From Meiothermus sp. QL-1 (GTDB lineage Bacteria > Deinococcota > Deinococci > Deinococcales > Thermaceae): DNA of 64,000 nt. Numbering within the stretch: position 1 is the stretch's first letter; every line of letters begins with the position of its first letter. A program made the position numbers and the translations under genes. Positions 1 through 9,414 of this stretch are shown piece by piece. The DNA is taken from the NCBI RefSeq assembly GCF_003351145.1, contig NZ_QQSV01000001.1, positions 1 to 64,000 of the forward strand. Direction: 5' to 3'. The notes under the pieces are model-generated. The model worked only from the letters and a program-made list of their open reading frames with translations. It was not told the DNA's origin and searched no databases.

Positions 1-691
1 CCTGGAGGGGAGACTGAAGACCGCCACCCTCAAGCGGGAAGGGGAGCACTGGTACATCGTCTTCGTCTGCGAGGTGGAGCCCCGGCTTCTTCCCCCCAAT
101 GACCAGGCCATCGGGATAGACCTGGGCACCAACCCCCACTTCCTGGTGACCTCGGAGGGGGAGATGGTCGAAGCCCCTCGGCACTACCAAAAGGCTCAGG
201 AGCGGCTTGCCCGCAAGCAGAGGGAGCTATCCAGGAAGAAGAGGGGGGGCTATCGTTGGAACCGGGTGAAGAGGGAGCTGGCAAAGCTCCACCGGAAAAT
301 CGCCAACCAGCGCAGGGACTTCCACCACAAAATAGCAAGGAGGCTTGTCAACAAATATGGCACGATTGTCCACGAAGACCTGAACGTCCTCGGCCTGGCC
401 CGCTCCCGCACCGCCAAGGGGGTGCTGGACGCGGGCTGGGGGCAGTTTCTTGCAATCCTCGCCTACAAAGCGGCAGAGGCTGGTAGGCGGGTAGTCAAGG
501 TAGACCCAAAATACACCAGCCAGGACTGCCCAGCGTGCGGCCACAGGCAGAAGCGCCCCCTCTGGATACGGGCGTACACCTGCCCTGGGTGTGGGACGCT
601 CTTCCACCGGGACGTGGCCGCAGCGCTGAACATCCTGGCCAGGGCTCGGACGGAGCCTGCGGGGATGGATACGGCAAGGGCCGTCCCGTGA
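1..691 (+). CDS. tnpB: TnpB-family RNA-guided nuclease of an IS200/IS605-type element (5' truncated by window edge)
   Basis: The reading frame is open from base 2, so the N-terminus lies outside the window. The RuvC-like core is visible: first acidic motif GIDLGTN, glutamate in VHEDLNVLGL, and final aspartate in HRDVAAALN. A four-cysteine zinc ribbon (CPACGH ... CPGCG) sits between the last two. A basic helical segment rich in R/K follows the first motif. All three catalytic acidic residues are present, so the visible part looks intact. TnpB proteins are transposon-encoded RNA-guided nucleases whose guide RNA comes from the 3' end of the element, which fits the hairpin just downstream. No tnpA is visible. 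Confidence 0.9.
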   Translation, partial: LEGRLKTATLKREGEHWYIVFVCEVEPRLLPPNDQAIGIDLGTNPHFLVTSEGEMVEAPRHYQKAQERLARKQRELSRKKRGGYRWNRVKRELAKLHRKIANQRRDFHHKIARRLVNKYGTIVHEDLNVLGLARSRTAKGVLDAGWGQFLAILAYKAAEAGRRVVKVDPKYTSQDCPACGHRQKRPLWIRAYTCPGCGTLFHRDVAAALNILARARTEPAGMDTARAVP

Positions 692-698
692 GAACCGC

Positions 699-726
699 GA
701 CTCCCCGTTCTTCAGAACGGGGAGTC
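699..726 (+). mobile_element. Perfect 12-bp hairpin at the right end of the tnpB element
   Basis: The arms GACTCCCCGTTC (699-710) and GAACGGGGAGTC (715-726) pair perfectly around a TTCA loop, starting 8 nt after the tnpB stop. IS200/IS605 elements carry subterminal hairpins at their right end, and the guide (omega) RNA of TnpB spans this area. There is no T tract, so a simple terminator is less likely. The exact element end was not located. Confidence 0.65.
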
Positions 727-864
727 GTCACCCCATCTCAGCGCCTTGTGCCTGGCCCTCGGGCCGGGCTGTGCTTTCAATATTCAACCCAGTTGTGCGG
801 GCCCCTTGAGTAGAATACTCCGGATGGTGGAGCTGCAAAGCAAGATGCCTTTGGGGGTAGGGCT

Positions 865-939
865 ATGAGCAGACGGGCTTTGGAGGAGGCTTCCCTCGAG
901 CAGACCCCCCTGTTTGGGGCCCACTTGCGAAAGGAGTAG
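865..939 (+). other. Short 24-codon reading frame, possible leader ORF or gcvT 5' remnant
   Basis: The frame runs from ATG 865 to TAG 937-939, and its end contains the AAGGAG that serves as ribosome site of the next gene. The residues QTPLFGAHLRK resemble the start of aminomethyltransferase GcvT (TPLYEAHL...), but nothing else of that gene follows. It could be a remnant, a translated leader, or chance. The rest of 727-942 shows no recognisable gene. Confidence 0.2.
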
Positions 940-942
940 GTT

Positions 943-2235
943 GTGGAGGCTACCCCGCCGGGTGCGTTTGAGTCCTTGCGGCGCCTACTGCTGAGGCCGG
1001 AACTGGAGGCTTTGAAGGAGCTCAGGGACCCTGAGCGCTGGGAGGAGCAGGTGGCCCAAGTTTTGCCAGGGGCGCTGGTGCGCCGCCTCAAGCAAGACCG
1101 GGCTTTGCAGTATGCGCTGGCGCCGCTGCTGGAAGAAACTTTTGCCCAGTTGGTACGGCGCAACCCGGGGCTTCTAGTGGAGATTCTCTTTCCGGTGCTG
1201 CTGCCGGCCATTCGACGGGCAGTAGCCAGCTTGTTTGCTGCCCTGACCCAAAGCCTCAACCAAACCCTAGAGCAGGTCTTGAGCCCGCAGGGGCTGCGCT
1301 GGCGGCTCGAGGCCCTTTCTACAGGGCGCTCCTTTGCGGAGGTGGTGCTCTCCCACACCCTTTTGTACCAGGTGGAGCAGGTCTTGCTCATCCACCGCGA
1401 AAGCGGCCTTCTGCTGGCCCATGTGGTGGGAGAGGGGGTACAGGTTCAGGATGGGGTTTTGGTCTCGGGGATGCTCACGGCCATAAGTGACTTTGTGCGG
1501 GACTCCTTCGACCCCAGCGCTGGGCTCAACACGGTGAACTTCGGCGAGCGGGTGCTGGTGGTGGAGCAGGGGCCTCGAGCCCTCCTGGCGGCGGTGGTGC
1601 GGGGCACCCCCCCGCCCGGGCTGGCTGAGCGGCTGGGAGAGGTGTTGGCCGAGGTGCACACCCGTTTTGTTCAGGAGCTTCGCCACTACGACGGCGACAA
1701 CCGGCCCTTTCAGCAGGCCCATGGCGCGCTGGAGGGTTTGCTGGAGACCCAGTTCAAGCCCCGCCCTTCCACCCGCCCGTACGCGGCTTGGTTGGTAGGA
1801 GGGCTAGGGGTGGCCCTCCTTTTGCTCCTGGGGCTCGGTCACTACCGGGATGAGCGGGCTTGGCGCGCCTACCTGCAACGTCTGGAGAGCACCCCCGGCA
1901 TTATGGTGGTGGAGGCCCCCCGCCGCTACGAGCTGCGGGGCCTGCGCGATCCCCTGGCCCCCGATCCCAAGAGCCTGCTGGCCGGCCTCCCCCTCAAGGC
2001 AGAGCGAATCAGGGCACACTGGCAGCCTTACCAGTCGCTCGAGCCCGAGATGGTGCAAAAACGCATCCGGGAACGCCTGGATACCCCACCTACGGTGCAC
2101 CTGGCCTGGCGCGAGGGGGTGCTGGTGGTCTCGGGCCAGAGCACGGAGGCCTGGATTGGCCGCCTGCGCAACCTGGCCCCGTTGCTAGGGGTGGAGCGGC
2201 TGGACACGAGCGGGCTTCGGGTTCTTCCCCAGTAG
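943..2235 (+). CDS. Membrane protein paired with a Ras-like GTPase, function unknown
   Basis: A 430-residue protein starting at GTG with AAGGAG 6 nt upstream. About 280 residues of amphipathic, leucine-rich sequence come first. One transmembrane helix follows near residues 283-302 (WLVGGLGVALLLLLGLG), then a charged C-terminal domain of about 125 residues whose last part (VHLAWREGVLVVSGQS) recalls BON/OmpA-associated folds. The small GTPase gene starts 9 nt after the stop with its own AGGAGG, so the two are almost certainly co-expressed. The central segment (residues 145-235), with alternating strands and HRESGLLLAHV, could be a roadblock-like GTPase-partner fold, but this is inference. No family was recognised with certainty. 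Confidence 0.8.
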   Translation: MEATPPGAFESLRRLLLRPELEALKELRDPERWEEQVAQVLPGALVRRLKQDRALQYALAPLLEETFAQLVRRNPGLLVEILFPVLLPAIRRAVASLFAALTQSLNQTLEQVLSPQGLRWRLEALSTGRSFAEVVLSHTLLYQVEQVLLIHRESGLLLAHVVGEGVQVQDGVLVSGMLTAISDFVRDSFDPSAGLNTVNFGERVLVVEQGPRALLAAVVRGTPPPGLAERLGEVLAEVHTRFVQELRHYDGDNRPFQQAHGALEGLLETQFKPRPSTRPYAAWLVGGLGVALLLLLGLGHYRDERAWRAYLQRLESTPGIMVVEAPRRYELRGLRDPLAPDPKSLLAGLPLKAERIRAHWQPYQSLEPEMVQKRIRERLDTPPTVHLAWREGVLVVSGQSTEAWIGRLRNLAPLLGVERLDTSGLRVLPQ

Positions 2236-2244
2236 GAGGTCCGG

Positions 2245-2733
2245 GTGATCCAGAAGAAGGTGTGCATGCTGGGGGCTTTCGCTGTGGGCAAGACCAGCCT
2301 GGTGGCCCGTTTTGTGCACGGCTTCTTCTCCGAGAAATACCACACCACCATCGGGGTCAAGATTGACAAAAAGCTCTTGGAGGTGGAGGGAAAGCGGGTG
2401 GGGCTGGTAGTTTGGGACCTGTACGGCGAGGACCGCTTCCTGCGGGTGGAGCCCTTTTACCTGCGTGGAAGTGCGGGCTACTTGCTGGTGGCCGACGGCA
2501 CCCGGCCAGAGACTTTAGAGGTTGCGCAGGAGATGCAAGAGCGGGCCAGCGCCGAGCTGGGGCCGGTGCCTTTTGTTCTACTGCTCAACAAGCACGACCT
2601 GCCCTGGAGGCTGGAGGGGGCCCGGGTAGAGGGGCTGCGGGCTTTGGGTTGGGCAGTGCACTACACCAGCGCCAAAAGCGGCGAGGGGGTGGAGGAGGCC
2701 TTTTTGGCCCTGGCTCGGCGCCTTCTTTCTTAG
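2245..2733 (+). CDS. Ras/Rab-like small GTPase
   Basis: A 162-residue single-domain GTPase starting at GTG after AGGAGG. All nucleotide-binding motifs are visible: G1 GAFAVGKTS, G2 threonine in YHTTIGVKI, G3 WDLYGEDR, G4 NKHD and G5 TSAK. The switch regions look like Rab proteins (YHTTIGV ... WD.xGxxRF), but the position of Ras Gln61 is Glu (GED rather than GQE), which in eukaryotic Ras proteins affects intrinsic hydrolysis. There is no C-terminal lipidation cysteine. The upstream membrane protein is the obvious partner candidate. Prokaryotic Ras-superfamily proteins of this kind are known, but their roles, apart from MglA, are mostly open. Confidence 0.92.
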   Translation: MIQKKVCMLGAFAVGKTSLVARFVHGFFSEKYHTTIGVKIDKKLLEVEGKRVGLVVWDLYGEDRFLRVEPFYLRGSAGYLLVADGTRPETLEVAQEMQERASAELGPVPFVLLLNKHDLPWRLEGARVEGLRALGWAVHYTSAKSGEGVEEAFLALARRLLS

Positions 2734-3440
2734 GAGTGGCGCCCTGCCCACCAAAGCAGGAGGACGAGGATGGCCAGCCAAAGCCACCAGCGCCGGGCCC
2801 ACCCCAGCGTGGGCGGTCGGGGGAGAGGGGTAAGGGTCGGTGGGCGGGCAGGGGGCTGCATCTCCAGGCGTTGACCCCGCTTCAGGTGGTAAACCGCCTT
2901 GTCGAACTGCCCCTTCCTGCGGTAAGCCGCGCCCAGGTTGTGGTGGGCCAGGGGGTAGTCGGGGTGTTGCTTGAGCACCTCCTGGTACAGGGCAATGGCC
3001 TGGTCGATCTGGCCGGCCTCGAGGGCCAGGTTGGCCAGGTTGGTCTTGGCCCGGAAGTGGCCGGGGTCGCGGCGGAGGGCCTCCTCGAAGGCGGCCCGGG
3101 CTTCTTCGCGCTGCCCGGCCCGAATGCGCAGGAGCCCCAGGGCCGTCCAGGCCTCGGCTCCCAGGTGGGGGTCCTCCAGAAGGAGGCGGAGCTGGGCCTC
3201 ATCCCCGGCCTCGAGGGCCTCGAGGGCCTTGTGAAACCCCGCCAGGTCGAGGTAACCCGCCACCAGTTCGCCGTCTTGCTGCAAAACCCGACGGGCCTTT
3301 TCGTAGGCCTTGAGCCGGAGCCAGTCGCGCAGCTCGATAAGGACAGCCAACCCCTCTGCATCGCCCGCCTCGCCCGACAGCAGGCGCTTGCGGGCCTCGT
3401 CGTAACGCCCCGCCCGAATCAGGTCCTCCAGTGCCTCCAT
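2730..3440 (-). CDS. Membrane-anchored TPR protein
   Basis: A 236-residue protein with at least three clear tetratricopeptide repeats (AWTALGLLRIRAGQREEARAAF; AKTNLANLALEAGQIDQAIALY; AHHNLGAAYRRKGQFDKAVYHL). A proline-rich linker and a C-terminal transmembrane helix (WWLWLAILVLLLWW) follow. It starts 7 nt after csaB with an AGGGAGG site and is probably the last gene of the udk-DUF5693-csaB operon. Its stop codon overlaps that of the convergent GTPase gene by 4 nt. TPR proteins are scaffolds, and a role in envelope assembly is inferred only from the neighbours. Confidence 0.88.
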   Translation of the reverse strand: MEALEDLIRAGRYDEARKRLLSGEAGDAEGLAVLIELRDWLRLKAYEKARRVLQQDGELVAGYLDLAGFHKALEALEAGDEAQLRLLLEDPHLGAEAWTALGLLRIRAGQREEARAAFEEALRRDPGHFRAKTNLANLALEAGQIDQAIALYQEVLKQHPDYPLAHHNLGAAYRRKGQFDKAVYHLKRGQRLEMQPPARPPTLTPLPRPPTLGWARRWWLWLAILVLLLWWAGRHS

Positions 3441-3447
3441 CGCCTCC

Positions 3448-4452
3448 CTATCCCGAGCTTTTCACCCGGCCCAGCTGGCGCTTGGAAAGCACCAGGTCGA
3501 AGCTGGCTCGGGCCCGCTCCTTCATGGTCTCGATGGCTTTCCAGTTGGGCTGGCGTCGGCCCAGCACCGCAGCGGCCAAGAGCTCGGGGTCCCCGGGTAA
3601 ATCCACGCAAGGGGCCCCTGCATCGCGGCAGAAGCCGGCCACCTTGGGGTCGTAGGCTATCCCCGCAAAGGGAGTGCCAAAGGCAGCCGCCAGTATGGCC
3701 CCGTGCAGCCTGACCGAGACCACATAGCCGGCCTGAGCCAGCAGGTAGCTCACCCGCCGAGGGTCCCAGGCCAGCTCGCGGGTGAAGCTCTTGAACTTCT
3801 CCAGCACCGGTTCGTCGAAGCCCGGCTGCAGCGCCAGCACCGCCACCTCGTACCCTTCCACCCGCAGCCGCTCGGCCAGCCGGTGCAGACTGGCGTTGGC
3901 CGCTTCAGTGCCGTACTTGGGCACCAGGAGCACCATGTTCGGCTCTCGCTCGACAGGGGGCGGGGTCAGGAGCAGGGCCGGGTCGGCCCCCAGGTGGGCC
4001 TCCAGCCCCAGCCGGCGGGCATAGCTGAGCGAGGTCTCGTCGCGGAGGAAGCAAGGCACCCCGCGCAGAGCCCGCCGCACCCGCTGCTCCCCCCAGGGGC
4101 TCAAGGGTCCAAGGGACTGGTTGAAGACGTAGACCGGCTTGCCCCGCCGCCGGGCCAGGGCGATGATGGAGAGGTAGTACCAAAGGCTCAGGCGGGAGGT
4201 CTTGTCCTGCAACAGCCCGCCACCGCCCGAGAGGAGCAGATCAACCCGGCCCAGGGCCTGCCAGACCCTGAGTGGGTGGGTCCGCTGCACCGCTTCGACC
4301 CCGTAGCGTTCGGCGGTCTCGCTGGGATTGCTGGAGAATACCACGGCCTGGTGCCCGCGGGCTTTAATCTCTTGCACCATGGCCTCGAGGATTGCCTCAT
4401 CGCCGGCGTTTTTGAAACCGTAGTACCCGCTGACCCCCACGCGCATACACAT
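3448..4452 (-). CDS. csaB: Polysaccharide pyruvyl transferase CsaB
   Basis: A 334-residue protein of the polysaccharide pyruvyltransferase family, with the N-terminal glycine-rich segment GYYGFKNAGDEAIL, LLSGGGGLLQD, and a C-terminal VSVRLHGAILAAAFGTPFAGIAYDPKV motif split over adjacent strands. CsaB adds pyruvate ketals to the secondary cell-wall polysaccharide, the ligand of S-layer SLH domains. This is established for Bacillus and Thermus. Two ATG codons lie at the start (4452 and 4446), and the second may be used. The gene sits between DUF5693 and TPR genes on the same strand. Confidence 0.92.
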   Translation of the reverse strand: MCMRVGVSGYYGFKNAGDEAILEAMVQEIKARGHQAVVFSSNPSETAERYGVEAVQRTHPLRVWQALGRVDLLLSGGGGLLQDKTSRLSLWYYLSIIALARRRGKPVYVFNQSLGPLSPWGEQRVRRALRGVPCFLRDETSLSYARRLGLEAHLGADPALLLTPPPVEREPNMVLLVPKYGTEAANASLHRLAERLRVEGYEVAVLALQPGFDEPVLEKFKSFTRELAWDPRRVSYLLAQAGYVVSVRLHGAILAAAFGTPFAGIAYDPKVAGFCRDAGAPCVDLPGDPELLAAAVLGRRQPNWKAIETMKERARASFDLVLSKRQLGRVKSSG

Positions 4453-4499
4453 CCCCCGGTTCTACGCTACATCCTGCCACACCGGTCGGCTAGGGGCAC

Positions 4500-6230
4500 C
4501 TACCTGAGCCACCATTGCCGGAGCCGCTGCATCGCCCAGACCCCCACCAGCCCCAGGAGAAGGCCCAGCAGGAGTCCGTTGAGTACCCGGAAGAAGGAGA
4601 TGGAGAGGGGGGTGTGGTAGTGGGCAAAGGTGTTGAGGATGGAGCCCATGCCCACTGCCACCAGCACCAGCAGAGCGTTTTTGAGCCAGGTGGGCCAGGG
4701 CAGAAGCAGGGCGATGGGAGCCAGGGCGTGGGCGAAGATCTCCTTGAAGCGGGGCCGCACCATCACGTCCTGCAAAAAGGCCCGAAGCTGTAGCTCCCAC
4801 TCGGGCACCAGGCTGGGGGCCGCATCGTTGCCCCGCCGCAGCACCGCCAGCCCCACCAGGGCCAGCCCCACCAGGGCCAGCCCCACCTCCCCCAGGCGCA
4901 GGGGGTGGTTGTACAGCGCGGTGAGGGCCGGCCTGTAGGCCCGGGGCAGGAAGGAGAGGGCCACCAGCAGGGGCGGGACCAGCAGAGTAAGCGAGACCCC
5001 GCGGAAGGGTTCCAGTCCCAATACGCTCTCGGGCCGGCTGCCCAGGGCGGCCAGGAAGACCACCCCGAGCAGGGCGTAGACGACCGCGGCCAGCCAGAGC
5101 CGAAGCCCCGTGTACCGCTCCAAGAAGCCCAGGGCCGGGAAGACCATGGCGGCGAGGAGGGGCCCGGCCTGTGCCCCCGCCACACCCAAGGCGAGCAGTC
5201 CCAAAAGCCCCGCCACCGGGATACCGAAGGGCTGGGGTAGGCCCAGGGCCAGAAGGCCGAGCCCGGCCAGCACCCCCACCCAGGCTGCATGGCGCAGCGG
5301 GGAGGGGGTGAAGCTCCGCCCTGTGGGTTCGCCTATGGGGATGCGGGAGCGCTCGAGGTCGTGCCGCAGGGCTTTGAGGAATTCCTCGGTTTCAGTGGGG
5401 TTGCGGTAGGGGCGTAGGTAGAGAAGCTGGTGGCCCCGCTCACGTGCGGCCAGGACGAACTTATCGGCCGTTTCGGCTGGGGCGAGCTTGTCCTGCCACT
5501 CAGGCCGGATGCTAAACAGCCGGCGCACCGGGAGGCTTTGGGCCAGCTCGGTGAAGCCCCGCTGCGGGGAGCCTTCGATCCAGGCGATGGGCCTTTCGAG
5601 CCGCTCGGCCACCCCCTCCAGGTGGGCCTTGTATCCAAGCACATCGAGCCCGGTGAAGATCACCACGCTGGCCTCGGGAGGCACCAGCATACCGTCGTAG
5701 CGGCGGTAGGGGTGGTCGAGAGGTCGGGCCGCTAGGTAGTAGCCCTGGGCCTTCAGGGCCTGGGCCAGCTCCAGGTCGTAGCCGGCAGGGAAGAACTCCA
5801 CGTTGACCGGGGTGGCCAGCCAGCTTCGCCCCCCGAACTGGATCCTCTCGCTGGGAATGGTCCAGAGGGCGGCCAGGCGGTCCAGCCAGTCGGGGGGGCC
5901 ACTTAGGTAGAACCAGCCTGGACGGATGGGGGCTTCGGGGTAGAGCAGCGCCAGGGTCTGGGCGGGTTGGTAGGTGAGCCTGCCCCGGTTCACCCAACTG
6001 CGCACCGGTTGTTCGTAGATAGCAAACCCCTCCACCCCAAGCGAGCGGTAGAAGGCCATCTGCTCCAGCACGCTTTTCCCCTGGGCCCGGGCCTGCTCGA
6101 TGACCTCCTCACCGTCCATCACCAGCATCACCGGGCCGGGCCGCTCGGCCTGCATCCGGGGCCAGAGGGCCGGCAGCGAGAGCAGGGCCGATAGGCCCAC
6201 CAGAAGGCGCAACAAGCTTTTCGCGTCCAC
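4500..6230 (-). CDS. DUF5693 family polytopic membrane protein
   Basis: A 576-residue protein. An N-terminal signal-anchor (LLRLLVGLSALLSLPAL) leads into a soluble domain of about 300 residues (MLVMDGEEVIEQARAQGKSV, VVIFTGLDVLGY, FSIRPEWQDKL). The C-terminal 260 residues hold about eight hydrophobic segments. This matches the DUF5693 architecture commonly found beside csaB. It begins at GTG 6230, essentially touching the stop of udk. The biochemical role is unknown. Position suggests work with CsaB on wall polysaccharide, perhaps export or polymerisation, which is inference. Confidence 0.85.
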   Translation of the reverse strand: MDAKSLLRLLVGLSALLSLPALWPRMQAERPGPVMLVMDGEEVIEQARAQGKSVLEQMAFYRSLGVEGFAIYEQPVRSWVNRGRLTYQPAQTLALLYPEAPIRPGWFYLSGPPDWLDRLAALWTIPSERIQFGGRSWLATPVNVEFFPAGYDLELAQALKAQGYYLAARPLDHPYRRYDGMLVPPEASVVIFTGLDVLGYKAHLEGVAERLERPIAWIEGSPQRGFTELAQSLPVRRLFSIRPEWQDKLAPAETADKFVLAARERGHQLLYLRPYRNPTETEEFLKALRHDLERSRIPIGEPTGRSFTPSPLRHAAWVGVLAGLGLLALGLPQPFGIPVAGLLGLLALGVAGAQAGPLLAAMVFPALGFLERYTGLRLWLAAVVYALLGVVFLAALGSRPESVLGLEPFRGVSLTLLVPPLLVALSFLPRAYRPALTALYNHPLRLGEVGLALVGLALVGLAVLRRGNDAAPSLVPEWELQLRAFLQDVMVRPRFKEIFAHALAPIALLLPWPTWLKNALLVLVAVGMGSILNTFAHYHTPLSISFFRVLNGLLLGLLLGLVGVWAMQRLRQWWLR

Positions 6231-6231
6231 C

Positions 6232-7870
<1,639 letters not shown>

Positions 7871-7884
7871 GCTTGCATTCTGGG

Positions 7885-7950
7885 ATGGTTTTGGGCAGAC
7901 TGGTGGGGGTGAAGGTTTCCGCAGCCTTGAGTGGGTGGTGGCCTGGATAG
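7885..7950 (+). CDS. trpL: trp operon leader peptide with tandem Trp codons
   Basis: A 21-codon frame from ATG 7885 to TAG 7948-7950 ends in SGWWPG, with two adjacent Trp codons (TGG TGG, 7936-7941) placed three and four codons before the stop. GTG 7903 or 7909 or TTG 7927 in the same frame are possible alternative starts. It lies directly ahead of an attenuator and of trpE. Two neighbouring Trp codons in a peptide of this size, in front of a terminator hairpin, are the hallmark of ribosome-mediated trp attenuation. Confidence 0.8.
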   Translation: MVLGRLVGVKVSAALSGWWPG

Positions 7951-7951
7951 C

Positions 7952-8002
7952 CCCCAGGGCAGCGGTCGTCTACCCCTGGGGCAGCCCCAGGGGCTTTTTG
8001 TT
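7952..8002 (+). promoter_or_regulatory. trp attenuator with mutually exclusive antiterminator and terminator
   Basis: Terminator: CCCCTGGGG (7973-7981) pairs perfectly with CCCCAGGGG (7985-7993) around CAG, followed by CTTTTTGTTTT. Antiterminator: CCCCAGGG (7952-7959) can pair with CCCTGGGG (7974-7981), the left arm of the terminator. A ribosome stalled on the Trp codons at 7936-7941 would leave 7952-7959 free and favour readthrough. A ribosome that reaches the stop at 7948 would cover it and let the terminator form. This geometry matches classical attenuation. Confidence 0.85.
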
Positions 8003-8016
8003 TTCGAGGAGCCCTC

Positions 8017-9414
8017 ATGTCAAGAACCCTTCCCGTCAAGAAGACCCTGCTGGCCGACCTCGAGACCCCGGTTACGGCCTACCTGAAGCTCTCCGAAAAA
8101 ACCTCCCCCAGCTTCCTGCTGGAGTCGGTGGAAGGGGGCAAGGCCTGGGCTCGCTGGAGCTTCGTGGGGGTGGGGGCCAGAAACACTTGGCGCTACAAGG
8201 ATGGGGTGTTCACCCTGAATGGAAGGGAGGTGCCCACCGAAGACCCCCTCCGCACCCTCTACGAAGCGGTGGCGCGGCCCATCGCCCCCGACCCCGACCT
8301 GCCCCTTTTTTGGGGTGGGGCGGTGGGCTACGCTGCGTACGACCTGGTCCGGGCCTACGAGCGCCTCCCGGCCCAGAAGCCCGACCTGCTCGGAATCCCC
8401 GACCTTCTCTTCGTGGAGCCGGAGGTGGTGCTGGTCTTCGACCAGTTCAAGCAGCAGCTCCACATCGTGGCCCCGGCGCTAGAGGAGGAGCGGGCCCGGG
8501 CCCTGGAGCGTATCGCCTGGGCCGAGAAGAAGCTCAAGGGGCCCTTGCCGGGGGTGCCGGGGGAACGGGCGGGGCGGCGGGTGGAGTTCGTGCCCAGCCT
8601 CTCCCAGGCGGAGTTCGAGGCCCGGGTCGAACGGGCCTTGGAGTACATCCGCGCGGGGGACATCTTTCAGGTGGTGCCCTCGCTGCGCTTTTCGGCTCCT
8701 CTCGGGGTCCACCCCTTTGCCATCTACCGCGCCTTGCGTTCGGTGAACCCCAGCCCCTACATGGGTTTTCTGGACCTGGGTGAGGTTACCCTGGTCTCCT
8801 CCAGTCCCGAAAGCCTCCTGCGCTCGGATGGGCGAAGGGTCACCACCCGGCCCATCGCGGGGACGCGCCGACGGGGCAAGGACGCCCAGGAGGACCGGGC
8901 TTTGGCCGAGGAGCTGCTGGCCGATGAGAAGGAGCGGGCCGAGCACGTGATGCTGGTAGACCTTGCCCGCAATGACCTTGGCCGGGTCTGCCGCTATGGC
9001 AGCGTGCGCCCCAGGGAGCTTATGGTGGTGGAGTACTACTCCCACGTGATGCATATTGTCTCCACGGTGGAGGGCGAGCTTGCCCCGGAGAAAACCCCTC
9101 TGGACGCCCTGGCTGCGGTCCTGCCCATGGGGACGGTGTCGGGCGCCCCCAAGATCCGGGCCATGGAGATCATCGAGGAGCTCGAGCCCGCCCGCCGGGG
9201 GGCCTACGGAGGGGCTTTTGGTTACCTGGCCTACGACGGCCACATGGATATGGCCCTCACCCTGCGTACCATCGTGGTTGCGAACGAGGGGGTACACATC
9301 CAGGCTGGGGCCGGGGTGGTCTACGACTCCCGGCCCGAGGCCGAGTACCAGGAGTGCTTGAACAAGGCCCAGGCCATGCTGAAGGCGGTTCGGATGGCCG
9401 AGGAGGGATTGTGA
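8017..9414 (+). CDS. trpE: Anthranilate synthase component I
   Basis: Converts chorismate plus ammonia (from TrpG) to anthranilate, the first step of tryptophan synthesis. The 465-residue protein has the regulatory N-terminal domain with a Trp-binding LLES element, and the chorismate-binding core with FQVVPSLRFSA, RPIAGTRRRG, LVDLARNDLGRVC, VSGAPKIRAME and GGAFGYLAYDGHMD. ATG 8017 follows GAGGA. It is controlled by the attenuator just upstream and its stop overlaps the trpG start. Confidence 0.97.
   Translation: MSRTLPVKKTLLADLETPVTAYLKLSEKTSPSFLLESVEGGKAWARWSFVGVGARNTWRYKDGVFTLNGREVPTEDPLRTLYEAVARPIAPDPDLPLFWGGAVGYAAYDLVRAYERLPAQKPDLLGIPDLLFVEPEVVLVFDQFKQQLHIVAPALEEERARALERIAWAEKKLKGPLPGVPGERAGRRVEFVPSLSQAEFEARVERALEYIRAGDIFQVVPSLRFSAPLGVHPFAIYRALRSVNPSPYMGFLDLGEVTLVSSSPESLLRSDGRRVTTRPIAGTRRRGKDAQEDRALAEELLADEKERAEHVMLVDLARNDLGRVCRYGSVRPRELMVVEYYSHVMHIVSTVEGELAPEKTPLDALAAVLPMGTVSGAPKIRAMEIIEELEPARRGAYGGAFGYLAYDGHMDMALTLRTIVVANEGVHIQAGAGVVYDSRPEAEYQECLNKAQAMLKAVRMAEEGL

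Noticed and set aside
2412-3713. 433-codon plus-strand frame opposite the TPR and csaB genes
   Set aside because: Low-complexity Gly/Pro/Arg composition typical of the antisense of GC-rich genes; the TPR and CsaB families on the other strand are clear.
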